DNA of 64,000 nucleotides from Prochlorococcus sp. AG-363-B11. GTDB taxonomy: Bacteria; Cyanobacteriota; Cyanobacteriia; PCC-6307; Cyanobiaceae. Below, piece by piece: positions 43,222-51,640 of the stretch (position 1 is the first letter of the stretch; each line of letters begins with the position of its first letter). The stretch covers positions 1 to 64,000 of the forward strand of contig QCFE01000001.1 in the NCBI GenBank assembly GCA_003278425.1, read 5' to 3'. The notes below the pieces were generated by a model. It had not been told where the DNA came from. It did not search any database and saw nothing but the letters and a program-made list of their open reading frames with translations. A program made the position numbers and the translations under genes.

Positions 43222-44229
43222 CTAAAACTGCTCTAAGAACCGAAGATCACTTGTATAAAACCTCCTAATATCATCAATTTCATGTCGAACCATGCAGAAG
43301 CGCTCTACCCCCAACCCTGCTGCAAACCCAGTCCACCTATCAGGATCAATACCTAAGCCTTCTAATACTGCAGGGTCCACCATTCCACATCCCATAACTT
43401 CAAGCCATTTACCTTTCCATTGAACATCAACTTCAACCGAAGGTTCAGTAAAAGGAAAATAACTTGCTCTAAATCGAACAGGTAAATCACCAAAGAAAGT
43501 CTTTAAAAACGCCATAACAGTTCCACGAAGATGGCTAAAGTCCAATCCTTCATCAATTGCCAGTACCTCAACTTGATGAAAGACAGGAGAATGAGTTGCG
43601 TCAACAGCATCTCTTCTATACACCCTGCCTGGAGCAATAATTCTTACTGGAGGAGGGTTTTTCTCTAGACATCTAATCTGGACTGGTGAAGTATGAGTCC
43701 TAAGGAGCAAATCATTATCTAAATAAAAAGTATCCTGCATATCCCTTGCAGGATGATCTTCTGGAATATTTAATGCCGCAAAGTTATAATAGTCATTTTC
43801 AATTTCAGGACCCTCCTGCACTTCATATCCAAGGCCGCAAAAGATATCTACAATCTGCTCAGTTGTTGAGATTAAGGGATGCCTGTGGCCAAATGGAGTC
43901 CCTGCAGGGGGAGCTGTTACATCAAGTTTCTCATTAGCAATTTGTTCAGCTAAAGCTTCTTCCTTTAACTTATTAAACCTTCCTGAAATTAGTTCATTAA
44001 GTTGTTTTTTTAACAGGTTTGCCCTTTGGCCAACAATTGGACGTTCAGAGCTTTCTAAAGCTCCCATCGAACCAAGTATCTTTGACAAACGGCCTTTCTT
44101 CCCAAGAAAATGTATTCTCAGTTTTTCAAGCTCTTCTTTCTCTACTGCGAGAGAAATATTATTAGCAGCCTCTTTTTCCAACCTCTCAAGGTCATCAGTT
44201 AGCTGCTTAAGAGAGACGTTGTTACTCAC
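43222..44229 (-). CDS. pheS: Phenylalanyl-tRNA synthetase alpha subunit
   Basis: A 335-residue PheS. The N-terminal coiled coil spans about 1-90 ([18 protein letters not shown]). The class II catalytic core includes the motif-2 region ([20 protein letters not shown]) and motif 3 ([20 protein letters not shown]). It pairs with PheT, encoded elsewhere, to charge tRNA-Phe. It is divergent from surE with a 78-base gap that must hold both promoters. Length and motifs are normal for a bacterial PheS. Confidence 0.96.
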   Translation of the reverse strand: MSNNVSLKQLTDDLERLEKEAANNISLAVEKEELEKLRIHFLGKKGRLSKILGSMGALESSERPIVGQRANLLKKQLNELISGRFNKLKEEALAEQIANEKLDVTAPPAGTPFGHRHPLISTTEQIVDIFCGLGYEVQEGPEIENDYYNFAALNIPEDHPARDMQDTFYLDNDLLLRTHTSPVQIRCLEKNPPPVRIIAPGRVYRRDAVDATHSPVFHQVEVLAIDEGLDFSHLRGTVMAFLKTFFGDLPVRFRASYFPFTEPSVEVDVQWKGKWLEVMGCGMVDPAVLEGLGIDPDRWTGFAAGLGVERFCMVRHEIDDIRRFYTSDLRFLEQF

Positions 44230-44307
44230 AAGAAAAAGATATTGAATACAACTTTAATCATCCATGGGTACTAATTTAATAAAGAGTCTTCATTAAAAAC
44301 GAAACCC

Positions 44308-45108
44308 TTGAGAATTCTAATTAGTAATGATGATGGTGTCTTCGCGGAAGGAATACGAACCCTTGCCATTGCAGCAGCACTGAGGGGACATGAAATTACA
44401 GTTGTTTGTCCAGACCAAGAGCGCTCTGCAACTGGTCATGGCCTTACTTTGCACTCGCCCATTCGAGCAGAGAGAGCAGATGAACTATTTGGAGAAGGAA
44501 TCAAAGCATGGGGATGCAATGGGACTCCTGCTGACTGCATTAAGCTTGCCTTAAATGAACTTCTTAATGAAAGACCTGACTTAATACTTTCTGGTATCAA
44601 TCATGGTCCAAATCTTGGTACAGATATTTTCTGCTCTGGCACGGTTGCGGCTGCACTTGAAGGAACACTTGAAAACATTCCTTCACTAGCAATAAGCATA
44701 GCCAGCTTTAAATGGAAAAAATTCAGCGATGCTGGTCAAATAGCATTAAATATTGCTGAAGATGCATTATCAAAAAACTGGCCCAAACAATTACTCCTAA
44801 ATCTAAATATTCCTCCATGTAGTGCAAAGGAAATGGGAGAAATTAAATGGACTAGACTTTCAATTAGACAATATGAAGAACAATTCAGCAAACGGGAAGA
44901 CCCACGAGGGAACACCTATTACTGGATGGCAGGAGAAGCAGTTAAAGATATTGATTCTGCGGGTGATGGTCCAATTCAATGGCCTAGTGATGTTTCTCAA
45001 ATAGAGACTAACTCTCCTTCTTTGACTCCTATACAACCGGATTTATTTTGGAGAGGGGAGATTAATAATCTCCCAAAATTAAGTTTAAAGAATCACCTAA
45101 CCCGATAA
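44308..45108 (+). CDS. surE: 5'-nucleotidase SurE
   Basis: A 266-residue SurE from a TTG start ([10 protein letters not shown], with M at translation). The metal site is NDDG near residue 7-10 plus the downstream serine in DQERSATGH and asparagine in [10 protein letters not shown]. It hydrolyses nucleoside 5'- and 3'-monophosphates. The start is supported by the conserved IL(I/V)SNDDG beginning at residue 3. Its end overlaps by 16 bases the convergent DUF3611 gene at 45093. The neighbours pheS (divergent) and ribF say nothing about its function. Confidence 0.94.
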   Translation: MRILISNDDGVFAEGIRTLAIAAALRGHEITVVCPDQERSATGHGLTLHSPIRAERADELFGEGIKAWGCNGTPADCIKLALNELLNERPDLILSGINHGPNLGTDIFCSGTVAAALEGTLENIPSLAISIASFKWKKFSDAGQIALNIAEDALSKNWPKQLLLNLNIPPCSAKEMGEIKWTRLSIRQYEEQFSKREDPRGNTYYWMAGEAVKDIDSAGDGPIQWPSDVSQIETNSPSLTPIQPDLFWRGEINNLPKLSLKNHLTR

Positions 45109-45659
45109 ATCCTTTGAAGCAACCAAAGAGAAAAAATCAATCCAATTAAATGAGCAAATAAAACTTGTGTATTGCTTAGGACTGAAAGCATTTCTAAAGA
45201 GGTAATAGGATAGTTTTCCATTGATCTCATTCCTGCCCCAATAGAGATTCCTGGAGCTTGCATCGATGCTTGAACAAAAAGAGCCCCTGCTAATGATTGA
45301 TAACCAACAGATGAAAAAACAAGCCCAATTAAATCCACTATCAAGCCCCTCTTTAATAAGCGTGCCGTTTCACCTCTGCTAGGGCGAGCAGGACTATTGA
45401 TTGCTCTTCCGGTTAGTACTATCAGCCAACCCTGCCAAAGGCTGTATAACAATAAAATAAACGCCAAACTGGTTAGGGATAAACCTGGTCCTAGACCTAA
45501 AGCTCTTTCAGAGTTTCTCGCTAAACTGCTTCCTACATTGTTAAAAAGCAAAACACCTACCACTACAACTCCAAGCACTGTTTGGGTCCAAAAACGTATC
45601 CAACCAATACGTTTCATCCCCAAAGCAAGCAAAGGGAAATCAGGCTGGTCAGCCATCAA
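45093..45659 (-). CDS. DUF3611 family integral membrane protein
   Basis: A 188-residue protein with about four membrane helices (near 22-40, 60-80, 108-130 and 162-182). It matches the DUF3611 family found in cyanobacteria and plastids; its function is not known. A plausible conserved region is [23 protein letters not shown] near 92-115. The start at 45659 has two Met in a row. It overlaps the surE end by 16 bases in convergent arrangement and is divergent from ribF, with a 57-base gap to the favoured ribF start. Confidence 0.82.
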   Translation of the reverse strand: MMADQPDFPLLALGMKRIGWIRFWTQTVLGVVVVGVLLFNNVGSSLARNSERALGLGPGLSLTSLAFILLLYSLWQGWLIVLTGRAINSPARPSRGETARLLKRGLIVDLIGLVFSSVGYQSLAGALFVQASMQAPGISIGAGMRSMENYPITSLEMLSVLSNTQVLFAHLIGLIFSLWLLQRIYRVR

Positions 45660-45716
45660 CTTTAATGCGGCATTAATTCAAACTTGCCACCAAATCGTAA
45701 AAATTGCACGCTCATC

Positions 45717-46628
45717 TTGATATCACTCTGCTCCCCTAATCAAGCTCATCTTCCTACAGCTTTAGCTCTTGGGAGCTTTGATGGCCTACATGCAGGCCAT
45801 AGAAGCATTATCAAGACAATAACAAATAGTGATCTTGGGATTCCAACAGTTGTAAGTTTCTGGCCTCATCCTAGGGAAGTGCTACTTGGTGAGACGAGGC
45901 TTCGTCTTGACCTTCCTTCTGAAAAGGCAATTTTGCTGGAACCTTTAGGAGTTAAACAATTAGTTCTAGTTCCATTTAATTTGTCATTAGCATCTTTAAG
46001 TCCTGAAGAGTTTTTCAATCAAGTCCTCATAGAACAATTACAAGCAAAACATATCTCCATAGGAGAAAACTTCCGGTTTGGTAAGAATAGAGAAGGAGAT
46101 CCTTCAATTTTGTCAAAACTTGGTAGAGCCTCAAATGTAAAAGTTTCTGTCGGGGAAATAATCGAAGACAATCAAGGAAGAATGAGCAGTAGTCGAATTA
46201 GATCTGCTCTTAAAGCAGGAGATTTAACAATCACCAATATTCTTCTTGGGAGAGAATATTCCTTCAGTGGCTCAGTAATCCCAGGGAAAGGATTAGGGAG
46301 AGAGATAGGTTGGCCTACGGCAAACCTACAAGTTGATTCCAGGAAGCTTTTGCCAGGTCCTGGAGTTTATGCAGCCTTCGCAAAAGAGACTAATACTGAA
46401 GAATTCTTTCCTGCAATAATGAATTTAGGTCTTCAACCAACAATAGACCCAAATGCCCCATCAGCAACTGAAGTGCACTTCCTAAATAAAAGGTTAAATC
46501 TTGATAAAAAAGAATTAAATGTTAAGCCAGTTAAGCGAATAAGATCTCAAAAAAAATTCAATAGTCTTAAAGAGCTAAGCAATCAAATCAAGTTAGATGC
46601 AAAACAAGCTCTTTCTATCTTGACTTAG
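45717..46628 (+). CDS. ribF: Bifunctional riboflavin kinase/FAD synthetase
   Basis: A 303-residue RibF from the TTG at 45717, which gives the usual beginning (ISLCSPNQAHLPTALALG); an alternative TTG at 45684 adds 11 unlikely residues. The N-terminal FAD synthetase domain has GSFDGLHAGHR (HxGH nucleotidyl-transfer motif) and MSSSRIRSALKAGD. The C-terminal riboflavin kinase domain (from about 178) has GKGLGREIGWPTANL and PGVYA. It turns riboflavin into FMN and then FAD. Because the gene starts opposite DUF3611, the two may share the same short intergenic promoter region. Confidence 0.93.
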   Translation: MISLCSPNQAHLPTALALGSFDGLHAGHRSIIKTITNSDLGIPTVVSFWPHPREVLLGETRLRLDLPSEKAILLEPLGVKQLVLVPFNLSLASLSPEEFFNQVLIEQLQAKHISIGENFRFGKNREGDPSILSKLGRASNVKVSVGEIIEDNQGRMSSSRIRSALKAGDLTITNILLGREYSFSGSVIPGKGLGREIGWPTANLQVDSRKLLPGPGVYAAFAKETNTEEFFPAIMNLGLQPTIDPNAPSATEVHFLNKRLNLDKKELNVKPVKRIRSQKKFNSLKELSNQIKLDAKQALSILT

Positions 46629-46645
46629 AGATAGAATTAAAGAGT

Positions 46646-46753
46646 TTAGGGGTAAGCATTTGTCAAACCCCAAACCACAAAAAAACCAATACCTCCAAGT
46701 AAAACAACTCCCCAAATGAGCACATTAGTGCTATCAAAATCAGCATTTTCCAT
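46646..46753 (-). CDS. Small single-helix membrane protein (35 residues)
   Basis: From the ATG at 46753 the frame gives 35 residues: an acidic start (MENADFDSTNV), then one hydrophobic helix (LIWGVVLLGGIGFFVVWGL), ending NAYP. The size and layout resemble the many small photosynthetic or membrane-complex subunits, but I cannot match it to a named one. It lies in a 167-base gap between ribF and thiE on the opposite strand. A GTG two codons upstream could also be used. A clear ribosome-binding site is lacking, which is common in these genomes. Confidence 0.55.
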   Translation of the reverse strand: MENADFDSTNVLIWGVVLLGGIGFFVVWGLTNAYP

Positions 46754-46795
46754 AACCACGGGAAGCGCAACCTTCTTAACCTTGGCACGAAATAG

Positions 46796-47833
46796 ATGAG
46801 TGTCACCCCTAAGACAACCCAAGATGTGGCTCAGCTAATAGATGCCAATCTTGATAGAGCAAGAGAAGGCCTTCGAGTGATTGAAGATTGGTCTAGATTT
46901 GGACTAAATAACAAAGAATTTGTTATTTCTCTCAAAGACTGGAGGCAACAACTTGGACAACATCACTATGAGTTTTACAAAAAAGCTCGGTCTACACGCA
47001 CCGATAAAGGAGCAGGGCTAGAGCATCCTGCGCAGTTAAATCGATGTGAGCCCAAAGAAGTAGTCGCAGCAAATTTTGCACGGGTACAAGAAGCATTAAG
47101 AGTCTTAGAAGAGTTTTGTCGCATAATCCATCCAGAACTTTCAAAAATCTCAGCCAATATTCGATATAAGATTTACGACTTAGAGATTGATATTTTAAAA
47201 GCTTCTAATTACAGCAATAGAATTTCTAAAATTAAAAACTGTAAACTTTGTCTAATTACAAAACCCCATCCGCAATTAATTGAAACTATTTCCTTAGCTT
47301 TAAAGGCAGGAGTAAAAATGATTCAGTTTAGATGCAAAGAAGGGGCTGATTCAGACAACATTGAACTAGCACAAAAAATAGCTTCGGCCTGCAAAAGCCA
47401 TGATTCACTCTTCATAATCAATGACAGATTAGACATTGCGCTTGCGACAGATGCAGATGGAATCCATTTAGGACAAAAAGACATCCCAATAGAAATTGCA
47501 AGAAAATTAATTGGTCCCGAAAAAATAATTGGAATCAGCACACATTCTCTTAAGCAAATCAAAGTCGCTGAGAATCAAGCATGCGACTATTTAGGTGTAG
47601 GGCCAATCTACAAAACTTCCTCAAAACCAAAAGAAAAGAGTCTAGGGGTTGATTTTCTAAAAAAAATTGCTCACCAAATAAAAACTCCTTGGTTTGCAAT
47701 TGGTGGAATAAATAAAGTAACTATTTCTGAGATAAATTCCTTAGGAGTAAGACGAGTAGCTTTAATAAATGCAATTATGAATTCTGAAGATCCATACTCA
47801 GCTAGCAGAGACCTTTTGGAGAAAATAAAATGA
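46796..47833 (+). CDS. thiE: Thiamine-phosphate synthase, cyanobacterial long form
   Basis: A 345-residue ThiE with a 135-residue helical N-terminal extension that is typical of cyanobacterial enzymes (LIDANLDRAREGLRVIEDW). The catalytic TIM barrel follows, with MIQFRCKEG near 176, FIINDRLDIALATDADGIHLGQKD near 200 and GPIYKTSSKP near 265. It joins the pyrimidine and thiazole halves of thiamine. The ATG start is supported by the conserved extension. It overlaps thiS by four bases (ATGA), so the pair is translated together and both serve thiamine synthesis. Confidence 0.95.
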   Translation: MSVTPKTTQDVAQLIDANLDRAREGLRVIEDWSRFGLNNKEFVISLKDWRQQLGQHHYEFYKKARSTRTDKGAGLEHPAQLNRCEPKEVVAANFARVQEALRVLEEFCRIIHPELSKISANIRYKIYDLEIDILKASNYSNRISKIKNCKLCLITKPHPQLIETISLALKAGVKMIQFRCKEGADSDNIELAQKIASACKSHDSLFIINDRLDIALATDADGIHLGQKDIPIEIARKLIGPEKIIGISTHSLKQIKVAENQACDYLGVGPIYKTSSKPKEKSLGVDFLKKIAHQIKTPWFAIGGINKVTISEINSLGVRRVALINAIMNSEDPYSASRDLLEKIK

Positions 47834-48039
47834 GATTCTTTATCAATGGTCAAATAGAAATTATAAACTTTCAAGAAAGACAACCAAGCCTAGAATTATT
47901 AGTAAATGAACTTAATCTAAATCCTAAATTAATAGTCGTTGAATTCAATGGGGTTATATTAAATCAACAAAAGTGGGGAAGTCAGAAAGTAAAGGATGAC
48001 GACAGGCTAGAAATAGTAACAATTGTTGGAGGGGGCTAA
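47830..48039 (+). CDS. thiS: Sulfur carrier protein ThiS
   Basis: A 69-residue beta-grasp protein that ends in VGGG. The C-terminal GG is the thiocarboxylate-forming end, with one extra glycine at the start of the tail (TIVGGG). It carries sulfur for the thiazole ring of thiamine. It overlaps thiE by four bases, so the two are coupled. The length is within the ThiS range (about 65-70). It is activated by ThiF/MoeB-type adenylation from elsewhere in the genome. Confidence 0.92.
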   Translation: MRFFINGQIEIINFQERQPSLELLVNELNLNPKLIVVEFNGVILNQQKWGSQKVKDDDRLEIVTIVGGG

Positions 48040-48166
48040 TTAGCTTCTATATAAGCAGATAGAAACTTTTCAGATATATTTTATTTTTATCTCATAAGAA
48101 AATTAAATTACCAAGCCCCATCAAACTCCCTTAAATCTTAAGCATTTATAAAATTTTCATCGGAAA

Positions 48167-48268
48167 AACTGTGTTTTTGGAAATCTTTAGATTTTCTTCT
48201 ACTAAAAACTCGCAACATGAGCCAAGTCAGGGGTTTAACACAGTTAAGTTATCTGTAAGTTTTTTTTT
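48167..48268 (+). other. Candidate structured RNA element with terminal T-run upstream of a small gene
   Basis: A perfect 9-bp inverted repeat (AACTGTGTT at 48167-48175, AACACAGTT at 48237-48245) encloses a 7-bp hairpin at 48179-48196 (stem GGAAATC, loop TTTA, GATTTTC with one G-U). Nine T residues follow at 48260-48268, just before the small gene at 48275. It could be the 3' end of the thi transcript or a leader of the small gene. Confidence 0.45.
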
Positions 48269-48274
48269 ATAAAG

Positions 48275-48442
48275 GTGTCTGCTTCATCTAAACCTGAGCC
48301 TCGCTCAATGAAGTGGGAAAGCAATGGTGAATTAGCTCAAAGAGACTTATCAGAGCTTGTCAATCGTTTACTAGATGTTGAATCCCAAAGTCATAGCAAT
48401 GAATTGTCTAGATTAGGCATGAAATATGAAGAACAAGATTAA
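48275..48442 (+). CDS. Small hypothetical protein (55 residues)
   Basis: From the GTG at 48275 the frame encodes 55 residues, or 45 from the ATG at 48305 region (ATG at 48307). The protein is hydrophilic and helical (KWESNGELAQRDLSELVNRLL, ELSRLGMKYEEQD), without a signal or membrane segment. Codon choice and the heptad-like charged pattern look coding. A second small gene follows 75 bases later on the same strand. I recognise no family; small proteins of this kind are frequent in picocyanobacterial genomes. Confidence 0.55.
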   Translation: MSASSKPEPRSMKWESNGELAQRDLSELVNRLLDVESQSHSNELSRLGMKYEEQD

Positions 48443-48517
48443 TCTTGAGCTCTATCACTTGCGAACCTTCTATTACTAATCCAAATTTAGAGGACTAAGC
48501 AATATTATTCTTTGATA

Positions 48518-48652
48518 GTGAAAAGATCTAGATCATTAAATTGGGTAAACACTCCTGTTCTTGCAGAAGCATTGTCTAGATATCAAGAAAGTAGATTACC
48601 TCGTCCTATAAGGCTCTGGCTTGAAGAAATTCTAGAGTTAAATAAAGACTAA
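48518..48652 (+). CDS. Small hypothetical basic protein (44 residues)
   Basis: From the GTG at 48518 the frame gives 44 residues. The N-terminus is basic (VKRSRSLNWV) and the rest is helix-like with proline and arginine (RYQESRLPRPIRLWLEEILEL). It is in the same direction as the preceding small gene, and its stop lies ten bases before the convergent larB stop. The coding call rests on its plausible amino acid pattern and position, since no family is recognised and no strong ribosome-binding site is seen. Confidence 0.5.
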   Translation: MKRSRSLNWVNTPVLAEALSRYQESRLPRPIRLWLEEILELNKD

Positions 48653-48662
48653 AGTCCTTGCT

Positions 48663-49331
48663 TCAAATATTTTCATTGAGATTTGCTTTAACAATCCTTA
48701 AGGCTGCCATAGCAGCGCCATAACCATTATCAATATTTACAACCAATAGTCCTGGCGCACAACTGGCAAGCATTCCTTGTAAAGCTGCATTACCACCCTT
48801 GCTTACACCATATCCAACTGATACAGGTAGACCAATAACTGGCTGAGGAATTAATCCTGCAACGATTGTAGGAAGAGCCCCTTCCATGCCAGCGCAAACA
48901 ATGACTGCTTTAGCTGCTTTAAGTTTATCCAATCTTCCTAATAGTCTGTGCAATCCAGAAACTCCGAGATCCATCAACATCTCTGCTTTTACACCATGGC
49001 ATCTTAATGAGAGCAAAGCTTCAGCTGCAACCTTCAAGTCACTTGTCCCAGCAGTTAATACTAAAACCTCTCCAAGTGATTCATTTGTTACAAGTGCTGG
49101 ACCTAACGTTAGACAAGATGCTTGAGAGTGATATTTCGCCTTTTCAAAAGACCTCAACAAAATTTCTGCTTTTTCCTGAGATACTCTCGTTACAAGGGCA
49201 AGCTGAGAAGCCTCTTCTAAGTCTCTAAGAATTACAGCAATTTGCTCGCATGTTTTATGTTCCCCCCATATTGCCTCAACCATACCCAAGCGTCCTAAAC
49301 GATCAAGATCTAGCAAAACTTCCTTATTCAT
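48663..49331 (-). CDS. larB: LarB-like nickel-pincer cofactor carboxylase / PurE-related protein
   Basis: A 222-residue LarB family protein with a C-terminal PurE-like domain (about 85-222). Landmarks are VLTAGTSDLKVAAEA (near 90), DLGVSGLHR, VCAGMEGALPTIVAGL, GLPVSVGYG and NIDNGYGAA, all matching LarB. LarB carboxylates and hydrolyses nicotinic acid adenine dinucleotide in the synthesis of the nickel-pincer cofactor. No LarC or LarE gene is in the window. In cyanobacteria this gene is often kept alone, and its role there is unclear. It overlaps the downstream-read TIGR03792 gene stop by four bases (ATGA). Confidence 0.88.
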   Translation of the reverse strand: MNKEVLLDLDRLGRLGMVEAIWGEHKTCEQIAVILRDLEEASQLALVTRVSQEKAEILLRSFEKAKYHSQASCLTLGPALVTNESLGEVLVLTAGTSDLKVAAEALLSLRCHGVKAEMLMDLGVSGLHRLLGRLDKLKAAKAVIVCAGMEGALPTIVAGLIPQPVIGLPVSVGYGVSKGGNAALQGMLASCAPGLLVVNIDNGYGAAMAALRIVKANLNENI

Positions 49332-49786
49332 TGTTGAGGTAGCAACTCACCTTGGTATTTGATTGGGAAAGGGTTAATCCCTTTTTTACCAGTCAAATCA
49401 TTTGCTATTTTCTCAAAAGCCATCTGGACATAATCTATTTCTTCCTGAGGAATCTTTTTCCAATCATCGCGACTAGTCCAAGTGATAAGCAATATGGCCT
49501 CTTCTCTTTCAGGGTCCCAAAGAAGCTGTCTTCCAAGAAAACCCTTTTGCTCTTTTAACCATGGCTCCCAACTCTTTTGTTCAGCAATTAACCAAGCTTT
49601 TCGATCCTTATGAGTAACACGTAATCGAAGGTACTCAATAATCTGTTGATTAGAAGGGTTCAATTCAAATGAAATAGCAGCTAAAGCAACTTGAGTATTG
49701 CTGAAAAAGAGAATAAAAGCGAAAAAAAGAGATACTAAAGAAAGGGAAGCTTTTCTAAAGTTTAATGTACTTGGAAAAAACATCAT
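49328..49786 (-). CDS. TIGR03792 family exported protein
   Basis: A 152-residue protein with a clear signal peptide ([22 protein letters not shown], cut near residue 36). The mature part has an alpha-beta, antibiotic-monooxygenase-like look ([22 protein letters not shown]) and matches my memory of the TIGR03792 family of cyanobacteria. Its function is not known. It overlaps ispF upstream by four bases and larB downstream by four, so the three are read as one unit. It is probably periplasmic or lumenal. Confidence 0.8.
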   Translation of the reverse strand: MMFFPSTLNFRKASLSLVSLFFAFILFFSNTQVALAAISFELNPSNQQIIEYLRLRVTHKDRKAWLIAEQKSWEPWLKEQKGFLGRQLLWDPEREEAILLITWTSRDDWKKIPQEEIDYVQMAFEKIANDLTGKKGINPFPIKYQGELLPQQ

Positions 49787-50283
49787 ATTCTTTCTAACAA
49801 GACTACCGAGTGGCTACTAATACCCTCTTCTCTACCTTCAGGGCCAAGCAACTCATTTGTTGTTGCTTTAATGCCAACAAGGTTACAGTCTATGCCAATA
49901 GACTTAGCAATCTTCTGACGCATTAAATCAATATGGGGCTTTAGTTTCGGTCGTTCAGCGATAACAACAGAGTCAATATTCATCACCTTCCAGCCTTTTT
50001 CTCTAAGCAACTCTGAAACCTTCTCTAATAAAACCAGACTATCAGCACCTTCCCATTTAGAATCTTCTGGGGGGAAATACTTACCAATATCTCCTAATGA
50101 GAGAGCCCCAAGCATTGCATCCATCATGGCATGAGTAAGTACATCAGCATCACTATGGCCATCAAGGCCTAGTCCGGATGGATGTTCCAGCTTAACTCCC
50201 CCTATAATTAGATCCCTATCAGGAACTAATCGATGCATATCATATCCGTTACCTATACGGAGCTGAGTCTTTAATTCATTCAT
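49783..50283 (-). CDS. ispF: 2-C-methyl-D-erythritol 2,4-cyclodiphosphate synthase
   Basis: A 166-residue IspF. Metal-site residues are in GYDMHRLV (D15/H17) and [14 protein letters not shown] (H in LTHA), and GDIGKYFPP with the late KATTNE complete the family signature. It is a step of the plastid-type MEP isoprenoid pathway and works as a trimer in the cytoplasm. The start is GYDMHRL-consistent, with a short N-tail [12 protein letters not shown]. It leads the unit ispF, TIGR03792, larB, with the long gap 50284-50837 as its upstream region. Confidence 0.95.
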   Translation of the reverse strand: MNELKTQLRIGNGYDMHRLVPDRDLIIGGVKLEHPSGLGLDGHSDADVLTHAMMDAMLGALSLGDIGKYFPPEDSKWEGADSLVLLEKVSELLREKGWKVMNIDSVVIAERPKLKPHIDLMRQKIAKSIGIDCNLVGIKATTNELLGPEGREEGISSHSVVLLERI

Positions 50284-50837
50284 ACCAATGGATCTCAGAG
50301 AGATGATACGAACCTGTTTTTTAACTGTACTTGAAAAACGACAGGCATAATTGAATCACTCTAGGCAGAGAACCACTAATCGCATCATAGCGGAGACATT
50401 TGACTGTGAATAACTACTGTCAAAAAATCTCTGTATAAGCAAGGCCAAAGTTAGAAGATCAAAAGAATGATAGAGGTAGCAAAAAAGACTAGGGGAATGC
50501 TTATCTTCCTGGGTTATTAATTCTATTTCTATAGAGGTAGTGTGAGCCTTATTAGTAGTTTTAGAGATACTATTTATTTCCTAAATAGCTCTTAAGAGCC
50601 AAAACAATTAGATGGAGGTACTAGTTGTCTTTACTATATGAAAACGTTGCTCATAATTAAAGGCTTCAATAGAAGCTATAGCTACTGATTCAGCTCTCAT
50701 AGATTCAGCTTAAATTAGAGGAATAGAAATCACTACTATAAGCATAACTGTTGTAGAAAGAGAGTTTCCCGCGGTATAATTCTAGTTCTTCTTATGTAAT
50801 TCTTATTAGACAATTCCAAGAGATATCAGCCAACGAA
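50284..50837. other. 554-base stretch without a gene, upstream of ispF
   Basis: No reading frame of note and no match to RNase P RNA or tmRNA landmarks were seen. It holds an imperfect hairpin near 50312-50346 (CCTGT with ACAGG and T/A runs) and a palindrome CTCTTAAGAG near 50590. It also has the plus-strand promoter-like pair listed separately. The ispF promoter must lie here, reading left. Confidence 0.5.
50751..50780 (+). promoter_or_regulatory. Orphan sigma70-like promoter, plus strand
   Basis: TTGTAG at 50751-50756 and a perfect TATAAT at 50775-50780 are separated by 18 bases. The transcript would start near 50787 and run into the 3' end of trmD as antisense. No plus-strand gene follows within the next 1.8 kb, so this may be fortuitous. 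Confidence 0.35.
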
Positions 50838-51635
50838 TCAATCATCAAACCATGGATCAGGAATACATTTATCTTGCCTAATTCCAATGTTCAGGGTATT
50901 AAAACCATTTGGATCTTTTCTTAAAATATAAGATCTTTCTTTCACTTCAACCCATTTTTCATAAAGTTCTGGCCTTCGTTCCCTTGTTCTCAATTCTCTT
51001 TGAATCTGCCGCCATTTCTTAATCTCAGAATGATTACCGCTTAACAAAATTTTAGGGACATCAAGATTCCTAAAGCTTGCAGGTCGAGTGTAATGAGGGT
51101 GCTCAAGTAATAAATCCGAATGACTTTCTTCCACTAAGGATTCTGACCTTCCTACCGTCCCTGGAAGCAATCTCATGACTCCATTAATAATTGACATTGC
51201 AGCCAATTCTCCTCCCGTCAATACAAAGTCCCCTATTGAGATTTCTTCATCAGCAAGGGTGCGAATACGTTCATCAAAACCCTCATATTGACCACAAATA
51301 AAAACAAGCTGATCATATTGTGTAGACCACCTTCGAAAATCTTTTTGTGAGGGCTGATACCCCTGTGGCGTCATCATTAACACTCTTCTCCTTGGCAAAA
51401 CAGGGATTGCGTCAAATGCTTCGAAGAAAGGTTCAGGCTTTAAGACCATTCCAACACCTCCACCATATGGCTCATCATCTACCTGGCGATAGCTATTTTT
51501 CGTATAATCTCTAGGGTTAAATATTCTCAGAGCCGCAATCCCTGAAGTTAGCGCTCTCCCAATTACACCAAGTTGCAATAGGCCATCAAAAGATTTAGGA
51601 AATAGACTAAGCACTTCAATTCGATATGTTCCCAT
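50838..51635 (-). CDS. trmD: tRNA (guanine-N1)-methyltransferase
   Basis: A 265-residue TrmD. The N-terminal SPOUT domain shows YRIEVLSLFPKSFDG, RQVDDEPYGGGVGMVL, FICGQYEGFDERI (near 112), and the trefoil knot region IGDFVLTGGELAAMSIING (near 131). The catalytic aspartate region is NPRDYT and the C-terminal helical domain follows, with GNHSEIKKWR. It methylates G37 of tRNAs that read CUN, CCN and CGN codons, preventing frameshifts. It follows era by five bases on the same strand. The family length is normal. Confidence 0.96.
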   Translation of the reverse strand: MGTYRIEVLSLFPKSFDGLLQLGVIGRALTSGIAALRIFNPRDYTKNSYRQVDDEPYGGGVGMVLKPEPFFEAFDAIPVLPRRRVLMMTPQGYQPSQKDFRRWSTQYDQLVFICGQYEGFDERIRTLADEEISIGDFVLTGGELAAMSIINGVMRLLPGTVGRSESLVEESHSDLLLEHPHYTRPASFRNLDVPKILLSGNHSEIKKWRQIQRELRTRERRPELYEKWVEVKERSYILRKDPNGFNTLNIGIRQDKCIPDPWFDD

Positions 51636-51640
51636 AACGA

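Noticed and set aside
47834-48274. TPP riboswitch near thiE/thiS
   Set aside because: The element at 48167-48268 is downstream of thiS and lacks the conserved CUGAGA/ACCUGA core; none was seen upstream of thiE either.
50284-50837. RNase P RNA, tmRNA or SRP RNA in the long gap
   Set aside because: None of the conserved cores of these RNAs could be found on either strand by eye.
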